DNA of 64,000 nt from Rotaria sp. Silwood1 (taxonomy: Eukaryota; Rotifera; Eurotatoria; Philodinida; Philodinidae), in contig CAJNOP010000087.1 in the NCBI GenBank assembly GCA_905250075.1, forward strand, positions 597,628-661,627. The letters are read 5' to 3'. Position numbers and translations under genes: made by a program. This document shows positions 50,200 through 61,700 of this stretch, one piece after another; the stretch's first letter is position 1, and each line of letters begins with the position of its first letter. Under the pieces are notes generated by a model. That model was not told the origin of the DNA and did not search any database. It was given only the letters and a program-made list of their open reading frames with translations.

Positions 50200-50580
50200 G
50201 ATACAATTTCAGCGAAAAAACGCCACTTCATAGGAATAATGCAGATGTCCATAGAAACAATGAAATAGAAAAATGACAAAATGATATCTTCTATGAGAAA
50301 TGTGACAGATATCCGCATACCTCTATAGGTTCTACTGCAGCCGAAAAATGAAAATGCATAGAAATAATGAAGATTTCTACAGAAAAAGTAGAATGGAAAA
50401 ATGAAAAAATGATTTCTTCTATGAGAAAAATGTTAGATATGTCACTACCTATATGCATTCTAGTGCAGCGGAAGAATGAAAATGCATAGGAATAATGAAG
50501 GTTTCTACACAAAAAAACAGAATGGAAGAAAGAAAACATGATTTTTTCTATGAGAAAAACGTTAGATATGTAGAAGAGAA
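50200..50580. repeat. Tandem repeat, unit about 128 bp, three copies
   Basis: The block CTATGAGAAA recurs at 50291, 50420 and 50548 (spacing 129 and 128). Around it, GCAG(C)GGAA, GAAAATGCATAG and GAATAATGAAG, TTTCTACA and AGAATGGAA also recur in order. The first copy (from about 50200) is the most diverged. Confidence 0.7.
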
Positions 50581-50638
50581 ACGCTGAAAATGCCGTTTAA
50601 ACTGTCATAATCACCCATTCTGTTAGGAAACGGTGATA

Positions 50639-50680
50639 AACGGCAAGAAAAAACGTGATCATCACTTTTCTTGCCGTTTT
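50639..50680. repeat. Hairpin
   Basis: AAACGGCAAGAAAA and TTTTCTTGCCGTTT face each other across ACGTGATCATCAC, itself near-palindromic. Outer sequences (AACGCTGAAAATG near 50580 and GTCAGCGTTTTC near 50690) extend the symmetry. Confidence 0.65.
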
Positions 50681-51378
50681 TACGTCTAGTCAGCGTTTTC
50701 AAGCGTTATTCACATTAAATAGTCTCTGAAACGGTTATATAAGTCATTTTCTTCTTCGTAAAAGATACTGAGAAATGTTTATGATCATCTTTTCCAACGA
50801 AAACAGCTGTAAATGCTCAAAGTAGATTAATCTTTTTTTTTGGGACTGGTTCCCATAATTATTTATATTATCATGAATTTGTATTTTTTATTGTTTCATA
50901 GTACGCGTGAAAGACATTTAGTCAGTTTGGAGCTTCCATTTATCTTTTGATCTGCTGAATTACTTCAAAAAAGTATTCGCTGTAGATTTAATTGTGCGAA
51001 AAATAGTTCCTTTGATTAAAGTAAGAATCCGCATAACATTGACATCATATGAATCAAAATCATGTGTTGGTGCGAACATTAGAATGTCGAGAAAATACAG
51101 GTTGATTTTATTGATTTAAAGTCTCAATTTTCACATTGAAAACCTAATTTTTTGATTATGTTCAAAGCTCGAAACGTACGATAAATTATAAGTTCCTAAC
51201 ATTCTCAAACATAAAATTGCTGCATTAGAGTTTTCATTACAAATTAGCAACTCATCAGTATATGAGCTAATTGAAACTCGTTTTATGACAAGCAATACAA
51301 CATTATTAATTATGAGCTACATAATCCAATTAGAAACTCTAGCCAAGTCAAAAGAGAGTAATATTTTCAGTTAATATA

Positions 51379-51415
51379 CAGGTGCTCAAAAAAGTATCCG
51401 ACCACCCCAATTTAG
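51379..51415 (+). mobile_element. Possible solo Tc1/mariner-type terminal sequence
   Basis: CAGGTGCTCAAAAAAGTATC following a TA dinucleotide (51377-51378) resembles the outer end of Tc1/mariner transposons, which insert at TA. I found no matching inverted end or transposase within the next kilobase, so it would be a remnant. Confidence 0.3.
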
Positions 51416-51854
51416 TCTCATGCAAAGACTTTGTTCAAAAAATACCTTTAGAACGATGGACTCTTATGAAACTTATGTACGATAGAGAACTTTGTTTGCT
51501 CTATCCAATGATGGTATTTGAGTAAAAAAAAACAGCATGTTTCGTTATTGAAAATCACTTTTTGTGAAAACCATGAAATTTTCGAAAAAAGTAAATCTCT
51601 GACAAATTCGGTGATCGCCTTGAATTGAAAAGCCACATATGCAGTTTTGTAGAGCAGCTCACGGCGCATCGAATGGTATATAGCAAATCACATTTTCATC
51701 AAGTCTTGATGCGGTAAGAGTCCAAATATTGGTTGGGAGACATACAGTGAGTAAATGTTTAGAAGCACCTTAGACCAAAGCGTAGATGTTTATCACTTCT
51801 TTTGTTGGATGAGAACATGCACTCAAAGAATTTTCTTTTTGCTGATGAATAATA

Positions 51855-52031
51855 AGAGGGTGTGTGTGTGGGTGTGGGTGTGGGTGTGGGTATGGGTGTG
51901 GAGGGTGGGTGTTGGGTGTTGGGTGTGAGGTGTGGGGGTGGAGGTGAGGGTGTATGTGTGGGTGCGGGCGAAGAATTGGTAATGCCCTCACACACCATCT
52001 ACATCTCACATCCACCCACATCCGCACCCTC
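51855..52031. repeat. Long telomere-like foldback
   Basis: The G-rich arm (51855-51970) contains several exact GTGTGGGTGTGGG units, degenerating to GGGTGTTGGGTGTTGGGTGT and GGTGTGGGGGTGG. After a short loop the C-rich arm (51987-52031) reads CACACACC...CACATCCACCCACATCC. It generates proline/histidine-rich spurious frames. Confidence 0.75.
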
Positions 52032-53564
52032 TTTTTAAGTGGTTGATTTATTTTGAGTTAACTGTAAAATATAATATTCTCTGCATATACTGTTCCTGTT
52101 CATTGTAGTCATGATATAGATATAAATGGAGAAATAGCATTTAAGAAAGAAATACTCAGATAGTGTACCAGGACGAAAACTTGGGCAGGAAGCAATAAAA
52201 ATCTGACAAAAAACGTACAGATTCTATGAAAGATATCCTAAAGAGAAGAGTGTATACGTGAAGAAAAAACACAGAAATATAAGTATACACATATGATAGA
52301 AGAAGGAAGAAGAAAAGTGCATGTGACTTATTTGAACAAGTTGAAATATTTTATCAAAAATCGTGATACATAAAATAGAATGCATCATGATCATTTGCAT
52401 TTGATGTTATGACTAATAAAGTATTCTTTTCAATCTAAAATGATTTATAAACTACTTGAAAATGTCTTGAAACAAAATGAATGCATATATAGGAGCATGG
52501 GATTATTACATAGTTCAAATGCTCACCCATACGGCGTATAGATTTATGCTACTTTGTGAAGTTATATTAGTCGGCGTCATCATTTTTGCCAAAATTATTT
52601 GATACTAGTAGTTTCCATCATAACGAATACCGATCTATAGTGAATTTAGTGTGTAAAATGGAGTCATTTAGAAGACTCAAATACTATATGAAAATTTTAT
52701 ATGGATATATATTATAATATTCTGATAAGTTTTCAGTAGTACTTTTGAAAATACACTGCTTGCATTGACCATTAGCTCATATCATCTAAGATTGCCTATA
52801 TGTTAATAACTTGTCTTTACAACGACTTCATGTATGGTTTCTAAATGCATTTTGCTATTCAAAAATCTATGGTTGAAATAGCATTTAACAATAATAGTAA
52901 ACCAAGCTTATCTTTAATTAAATCTACTTAAATTCTACCAAGCTTAAGAACTCAACAATATTTTGAGAAACGGTTAGACTAAAAAACGTGAAGTGCTGCA
53001 CTACTAGAATATACATTTTTACAGAAAGAGATAAATATCTACTCGGTCTACCTGAATTAGCTGTTCAAATCTTTTTTGAAAATAGTTTCAATCGACTCAT
53101 GATTATGGAATAATTCATCTTCCTGAAATTAGTTTTCATGAACTTCACATTGCAAACCAAAATGTTGCCAGAAATTTCCTGGTGTAAATATTTATCATAA
53201 CTTATTATTACTATTTTTTATAAATGTTTTTGATAATTATTCGCTTAGAATTTGCATTATAATATCAAATAAAAAATATTCTGCATATTCCACTTGGATT
53301 CTCCTCCAAAAATACAGCAAAAAGCAAAAAGTAAAAAAAACATCGTATTCATCTTTAAGTCAGTTTAAAAACTTTAACCCTTTTTGGTAACAATAAATTT
53401 ACATTAAAAAACAATTATAACATCGGTGACTCCATAAATTGAAATTGATGATTAATATAAAGAAATTGGTAGAATACGGAATGTATTCTGATTGATGCAA
53501 ATAAGAAAGAATAAGCTACACACAAAATTGTGTGTAGCGTGTGAGTGTAGCTTATCTTCAATTA

Positions 53565-53838
53565 ATAGAGAACAAGAAAGAAAATTTATTTGCTGAAAAG
53601 TGTAACCAACGAAAGAAGAGGAACGAAAAAAAAATGAAACAAACGATAAAATTATAGATGGCTGCCATAGATGACAGTGTCATTCAATGAAAGAAAAAAA
53701 TGATAATCAATATCTGAAATATATCACTGTCATCTATAGCAGCCATCTATAATTTTATCGTTTATTTCACTTTTTTTCGTCCCTCTCTTTTCGTTGGTTA
53801 CACTTTTCAACAAATAAATTTTTTTTCCTGTTGTCTAT
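53565..53838. mobile_element. MITE, 274 bp, TA target duplication
   Basis: The arms at 53565-53679 and 53725-53838 are inverse copies. The outer ends are ATAGAGAACAAGAAAG and CCTGTTGTCTAT; the inner ends are TATAGATGGCTGCCATAGAT and ATCTATAGCAGCCATCTATA. The dinucleotide TA flanks both ends (53563-53564, 53839-53840). Arm-loop-arm structure, TA flanks and no coding frame fit a non-autonomous Tc1/mariner-type MITE. A separate short hairpin (GCTACACACAAAATTGTGTG) lies just left, near 53515-53540. Confidence 0.75.
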
Positions 53839-54916
53839 TATGTCTAAAGTGAACTAGTACTTCCTTTTTTGTTTCTTCAGAATAAAAAGAAAAGTAATTT
53901 ATATTCTTTAATTTATCAAAATCATTGAACTAATTTATTCTAGTGATGAAAATTAGTTTACTCTTCATTGTAGAATAGTATGATATTAATATGCAAATAA
54001 TCTTTTCAACCATATCACAATGTTTGATATTATTAAATCTTCATTAAGACGATCAATGATTAATATTTTGAAATTACAAATTGAATATATTCATTATTTA
54101 TTATGATGGACTCCGTATTTTTAAAAAAATTAAAATTATATCAGTGATCATACATATCAGAACTATTTCAATATAAAGAAATTGCAATATTTTGATTTTA
54201 TTTTTATAATAAAAAAAAATCTCGAATAGAGTTTTCAATTTATTAGATTTCTACTACTTGCAATTGTGTCACTCTTCTTACTTATATGTATACATGCGAA
54301 AATCAAACTTTTATTCATTTATCACATAAAACAAGTATTTAAAAATTGTAAATTTTAACAATGGATCCATTCATATCTCATGAATTAGCCCCAGATAATC
54401 AGTTGTGATATAAGATTTTTACATTGAATAACCAATAAATTTCGTATTTAATTCGATCCCAATAGACATAATATTGTGATAAATACAGCGTCTCCTGAAA
54501 TTTCTTCAGGAAAGCCAACGTAAATATCACTTATACTATTCAAGCGATTTAATATGTAAGTATGCTCTTGAAAGTTTTATTCTATGTATTTTAAGATAAA
54601 TGTCTGTATCTATAAATATTAGAATTAAAGTAGTTTTACAAATGATCAAATTTTAGTCACTTATGGACGTGAAACGAAAGCCGAAAAAGTCGACGAAATT
54701 CATCATATCTTTTTGAAAAAAAAAATACAATTAAATGTTCGAGCTCTGGCAAAGGTCTGTATCACTCTATGAACAAACTGCACCTTGTACAGTTTCAATC
54801 AAAGGTATGAAGTATGCTGTTGTTCATGAAATGCTGCAAATCTTTGTGACAGGTCATGCACCCAATTGTGATTCATTTTTCACAAACATCATAAACTTCG
54901 TCGATTTTCTCTTTTG

Positions 54917-54952
54917 AATGTGGGTGTCGACGTAGAAGACAAGAATACTCAC
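54917..54952. repeat. Short TGTGGG remnant
   Basis: GAATGTGGGTGTCGACG followed by AATACTCACAG. A minimal version of the telomere-like foldback. Confidence 0.25.
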
Positions 54953-55751
54953 AGTCCTATCTTTACAGCGTGCATGTCGGTGTACATTCGACTAAAAATA
55001 AAAATCATCCTTTTTCAAGATTTAAATATCGTGTATCGAATGGTATAAATAACTTCTCCACAGTGTTGTTCGAACAACTACTTTCGTAAAATGAGCAACT
55101 TGCCTTTCAAACTTTGCTAGAATGTTCGGAATCATCGACATTAAACTGCATCGAATGATATAGAACACGAAACAGTTTTAAAGAAAAAATTAGGATAAGG
55201 TCTCTCTCAGGCATTTTAAGTAAAGAAACTTAGTGAGGGCAAGAAAATCATGCGTTCGTCTGCCACACAAACAATGTGCATTGTGACCCCATGCCTACAT
55301 TTTCTTATTTGACGGTCTGTGTTAGACCAATAAAGAATATGTTGCAATTCCTTTAAGTCAATGCTATGTTAAGAATGAACGCTTCAATAATTTGTTGACT
55401 CTTAGTGTTACAAAAATGAATGCTTAATGTTCTCTAGAAATTGTTTTTTTTGAAAAAATTAATGAGGAAAATGTTCGATTACACAAAATCATTTTTAGTT
55501 CTTATTATTTTTATATTTTCGTTATGCCATTTATTTTAAATACATTTTCTTGATGAATCAGCAAGGTTTATTTTGTGTGTGACTTCTTTTCTTCCTACTA
55601 CACATGTTAGACATTTTTTTGTTCTGTGGGTTTTTTTGTTACTTTTTTTTTCTTCTGCTTGTTGTTGTTCTAAAAAAATAAAAACAAACGAACACAATGA
55701 AAAGTTTTCATTTTTTCAAACACTCAATTCTAGATACTATTTTACCCAAGG

Positions 55752-58700
55752 ATGACTAGTTTGCCAGATAGTATTATTTCTGTTTTTCTTGAAAAACGAC
55801 AATGTGTATTAACAGATACAGAAGTGAACAATGCACTTGTCAATCAAGGTATTTCATGTAATGTAGAACATATACGTCGTCATGTCCAATTACTCAGTCC
55901 AGGATTATTTCAATTAATAAATAATGCAAATGAAAGAGTAACAATTCGTGTTGAACCTAAAGTAAATTATCGCTATTATTCTTTTTTTTTAATCTAAATA
56001 ACGATACATTGTTTTAGATTGAAATCTGTGATGAATTTCTTAATAATCATTGTCCAGCTCAAGCAAAACAATGTGATCGACTTCATATATGTCGACATTT
56101 TGAAGGCAATTGTCCATCTCCAAATTGTCGTTTTCCACATGATTTTAGTAAAGGATATAATAGAAAAATTATTGCAGAAAATCATTGTCAATATGTAAAT
56201 CCTATATTGCTTATCAAACTTCTTCGTCTTAAGAAATCTTCATCAGTAATAAAATTGCATATAGTTATTAAATAGTAAACAATGTTTGTTTCTTTTTCTT
56301 TGATTAGAGACCTCCGGCATCGCGTTTATCACGTACTCGAGGTTCTCAACCAAGCAGACGTGGTCGTGGTTATGGTCATAGTCATCGTCGCGGTCGTAGT
56401 TTTTCTAATCATGTAACTTCAAGGAATTCTATAGTACAAAAAGATGACCCAAATCGACAAGTCGATGTTAGTTTTCCATCATCAAGTCTTGCTAAACAAA
56501 TGGATATGGAAATGATAGAAATTCTTTTAAATTTACATGATATAAAAATCGAAGACAAATTCAATGAAAATGAAAATGAATATTTTCGTCGAGTTACAAT
56601 TCAATTGGGACGTATAGATGGTAATAAATTTTACCTTTTTTTTGGTATACAAGAAAATATATATTTTTTCGTTTATATTTAGATGTTGAAAAATTACTCA
56701 GTTCGCCCGTAATCAATCATCATGGTATTGATATAAAATTTAAGCATACTAATCAAATAATTGATAGAACCAGATTTCTATTGAAAACATCAATTAATAA
56801 TGTACAAGATAAAATTATTTCATCACGTATGGAACTTTATATTAGTACTCTTATTAAAAATAATTCAATAAGTAAAATTTCTGATCTGTCAACAAGCACC
56901 GAACAAATAATACTTGTTCATTGTAATAGGGACATAGGTAATTATTTTTTACATTCGTCTAAACTTATATTTTCATGTTTTGTTAGATTTCGATGGTGTT
57001 CGTCAAGCATACAAATCAAAACAAGAATTATCAGGCAAACATTTAACATTAAATCAAGTTTATGAATGTGATGCTTTAGAAGTTCATTACAATGATACAA
57101 ATAAATCTATTACTGTTGAAGATCTAAAAATTATTTTTGAATCGGCTTGGAATGATATATTTGCTTTTAATTTTCCAACAAATAATTGTGCTGAAATTGA
57201 ATTTATTAATACCCAGGGTATGAGAACATCGTTGTAATTTCATTTTTAGAATCATAGAGACTGCTAGATCGATTTTTGATTAAAAATTTTTATATATCTT
57301 TGCAGTTCTATTTTGATGCTTCAATTCTCAACAGAAAAACATTAACACATTTAGTGAGAGATTCCTAGTTTTAAATTCGATCATCTTAATGAAGAAGTAT
57401 ACGAAATTAAACTAAAGATAAATCATCATCATGTCAAAATAGTTTGCAAAAATGTCTCAAATTTCTTTTATTTAAGCTTTTAAACGATGGATATCAACAG
57501 TCGAACAAATACAAATTAAATTTCAAATAACAATTAATCCAATACTTGATAGTGTTGATGAGAATAATGATACAGAAAGTATTAGTTCAACACATGCAGC
57601 ACCATATACTATTGATACATGTTCAACTGCTTCTAATGAATTTGATGATAGATCACGTCAAACAACGATTAAACTTCGTCCTGACTGGGTTTTGATTGCT
57701 ACTCATCCAAAATTTAAACTTGAATATAAAGAATTTATTCGTAATTAACTTTGAATTATTTTTGTACCTTTTAACTAATCTGTTTATAATTTAGATAATG
57801 AACTTAGCGGTGAAATTGATATTCATGATGATGAAGTAACATACAGTGGGTCGTTTCCGCAACACATTCATGGCATGAAAAATAATGTTACTCTTCAAGA
57901 AAAAACAAATAATTTCATGCGAAATTTTGCATTTAGAACATTCTATAAATTAGAATCAAGAAATATTGAAATTCTTCGAGCTAATGCAGCGACCGTGGCA
58001 TTTAATCGTATTATAGATAATGATTATATGATAGCAACAAAAGTACTTGAAATGCCGGGATTCGTGCGTAAACTTTTTGCTAAAAATAATCAACATCATC
58101 AACAAGAACAACCATATTTGAAAACGAATACTCAGTCAAATAATAAGTAAGCACTATAGAAAACTCACTCGCTTACTATTCTAACAAAGTCATCAAAGAT
58201 TTCGATTTACATTTATTAAGAATTTCTTTGTGAACAGTAAAATAATTCATAGTCAATCGGAAAAAAATCAACATTGAAATCCATCTTTTTTTAGAATTTT
58301 GAAATAATCTGATAGACACCTTCTTAAGCATAAAATGCCACATTCGAAGAATATTATCTCGTAGTTTAGTTACAGGTGCAATTCTTTGTTAAATCATCTG
58401 CGTATTCACATACAACTCTTATGGGTATTACTAATTTATGCTAACACCACAAACACCCAACTTTGTAAAAACGCATATGGGTCATCTTCACTAACACCCA
58501 CAACTTGGAGAGTTATGTGCACAAACACCCACTAACACCCACTTTGTCCGACTCCTAGAAAAAATAAACCGTCAACAAAGACCAAAAAATGACTCCCTTC
58601 AACACTAACACCCAAAATCTCACTAATAGTCCACACAAGCACCCCAAGTTGTATTCACTAACACCCACAGAACTCAATGATCTACATTCTGACCCGAATA

Positions 58701-61700
58701 AATGCTATCCCTGAATAACTTTTTCTGATAAACTTTTCTCTGGAAACATCTCTTCAACCTTTGCCGTATCGACAAAAGTTTGTTTTCGTCCGAAAAATAC
58801 AAATTGGGATAAATGCATAGAAAGATAGCCCGTGTTCTGTTCTTCCAGAAACAGTATGATTTTTAAATCGATACCCCTTTTTTGGTCAAATTTTTGATGA
58901 TTTCTGTGATTTACTTCTTGAAAAACAGCATTTTTATCTAGAGGGGAGGGGATTTAAGGGATGTTTCCAGAGAAAAGTTTATCAGAAAAAGTGATACAGG
59001 GATAGCACTTATTCGTGTTAGAATGTAGATTATAGAGTTCTGTGGGTGTTAGTGAATACAACTTGGGGTGCTTGTGTGGACTATAAGTGAGATTTTGGGT
59101 GTTAGTGTTGAAGGGGGTCATTTTTTGGTCTTTGTTGACGGTTTATTTTTTCTAGGAGTCGGACAAAGTGGGTGTTAGTGGGTGTTTGTGCACATAACTC
59201 TCCAAGTTGTGGGTGTTAGTGAAGATGACCCATATGCGTTTTTACAAAGTTGGGTGTTTGTGGTGTTAGCATAAATTAGTAATACCCAACTCTTATTTAA
59301 GAATACATTGTTCCTTATTGAGCTTAATCAGTTGATATAAACCACCCAGTTCTTTTAATTTGAACTGTGATTGTCAGAAAATCTGATTTTATCCTCTCCC
59401 AAATGTTTTTGAGAGTTTCTCTTCAGCTCATGTAATCTAGAATAGAACTTTCGCAAATGAGTCGAATAAAAAAAACATGATATTCAATAACCAATTATTT
59501 GATTCGGCTCTTACGAATCATTGAACTACAGAACAGTCACACACACTTGCACTTATTTTGCAAGTAAAATATAAATTAATTAAAAAAATATCTCTCATTA
59601 ATATGAAGAGAATCACACCGACCTAATAGTTTTATCAATACCAGTACTTATTTTATTTTCATATCACACGACGTTAACACTTATCTATTCGTATTTTGTA
59701 GTTCATCATCACTTCCACTTACAAAACCAAAAGAAATCAAAAAGTATGTTTTCTTATGAATGTAATTTAATGTACAAACTCACATTAATTTTATTGTAAA
59801 TCTTTAAGTATTCCTGTTTTATCATCAGTTACATCTACTTCTATGTATCCTGTAAATACACCAGAACAAGTAAGTATGTTCTCAATAGATACATTTGAAG
59901 ATCGTCTACGACAATATCTTCAAGAAACATTTAATGTCCAAGTAACATTTGAACGAACTAATAATAATAATAATAATAATGAAAAAACTAAAGGACTAAC
60001 GAATTGTATTTTGATTAAATTAATGGGTCAAATGAATGATCTTGAAAATGCAACTAAAGATTTATATAATTTATTTTTATTATTACAAACGAAGATATTT
60101 AATGAAAAAACTAGTAAGAGAACATAAAGATTCTTTTAAAACAAAACAAGAATTTAATAAATAAATTTTAGATAGTTATTGGACAAAAATTGAAGAAGCG
60201 ACACACGTTATTCAATATCATTTTAAACTTGCTAATCTAATTTGTACATGTCAACAAATATCTCCAACAACAGTTTATGTTCATTATTTTGATATAACAA
60301 ATCCACAATTTGGTATTGATGAACAAAAAATTGAAGATTTAATTCAAGGTCAATTTAAATTAGCTACAATAAATTATGATCAACCATTATCATCGTCAAC
60401 ATTTACAAAAGAATGGATAGATATAGAAAATACAATTCGTCAACGAGATGATTTTAAAAAAAATATTTGTTTATATAAAGAATCAAATACAGTTTATCTA
60501 TTTGGTTTAACAGAATTAGTCAAAAAATTTCATCAAAAATTTCAACAACTTAAAAATAAACATGATCCACAACCATGTAAAATTACTCTATCAGAAAGAC
60601 AGGTACGAAATTGAATCGCTTTTGTCATAATGAAATACTCGGAGATTAAGGAAAATAGTAGGAACTTGGAAGCAGAAATTCAGCGATTGAATTTCGTGAC
60701 CAGATTCCTATTTCCAAGTTTTCACCAGAAATCCACCGGTTCGAGTCCATGCCTACTTTAAATTTACCGAGACAGGACCGCGGCATGAATCAAAATAATT
60801 TCCTTTCCATCTTTTATTAAACCAAATGGTTAATTGAATCATTGTCCGATTGATGGTCAAAGGCAAACATGTTTCTATGTTTATGGCGCAATAATTTATT
60901 GATATAGTTCGTACCGAAGTCTATCATAGATTTCGTTTTAATTCTTACAAACGATTCAGAACATTGGAGAAAATATTTTAATCAAACTTTAATTCTTATA
61001 CAAAGATTTCTATTATATTTTATTCTTCCATTTTAGCTCAAATATTTAACGTATGTTGCCAAAGCTGATTTGGTTAAACTTGAAAAACAATACAAATCAG
61101 ATGGATGTAATGTAAGTTTAAATCGTTTACGTCATCATTGTGAATTTATTGCACCACCGGACATGCATGCAAAAATCAAAGATAGTCTTGAAGCATTAAC
61201 ACAAATACGTGACAGTTCATTTGAAATTGATGAACCTGGTTGTGAAGCTCTCATTAGTCAAGAATCAGAAAGACTTCTTACTATTGTGAAATTAAAATGT
61301 TTTCTTGAAAAAACTACTGAAACTCGTCGTATTCACATTTCAATACCCAGAGCTCGGGCAGCAAATCTAGACGATGACATTAAACAAGCTCAAAGTACTA
61401 GTACAATTGCAAATGAATTACCAAATAAGACAAGTGTTAATATAGGCCATTCGACAGTAACAATTTTGACTGGTGATTTAACAACACAAACAGTAAGTTT
61501 TATTAATCATTCAGAAAACAAAACTTGAATATCTTTAATAATTGCAAACACAGACAAACAGCAGTCCAAAGCTATGCTTTTTATTTCCAATTGGAATATA
61601 CTATTTTTCGTGGGCGTTGAGATTCATGGTTATTTTGATTTTTACGTATACAAAATGTTGTACAGTTTACCATTAAGATGAGTATCATTATTTTTTTTAT

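Larger units (their letters stand above)
49834..55751. other. Repeat-rich, gene-free stretch
   Basis: 5.9 kb without a supportable gene. It contains a foldback at 49911-50040, a 128-bp tandem repeat (about 50200-50580), a hairpin (50639-50680), a possible Tc1/mariner end at 51379, a long telomere-like foldback (51855-52031), a 274-bp MITE (53565-53838) and a small TGTGGG remnant (54917-54952). Confidence 0.6.

Noticed and set aside
51759..52027. Two proline/histidine-rich minus-strand frames
   Set aside because: Translation of the telomere-like foldback at 51855-52031.
54735..54917. 60-codon frame MFELWQRSVSLYEQTAP...
   Set aside because: No motif or splice partner; likely chance.
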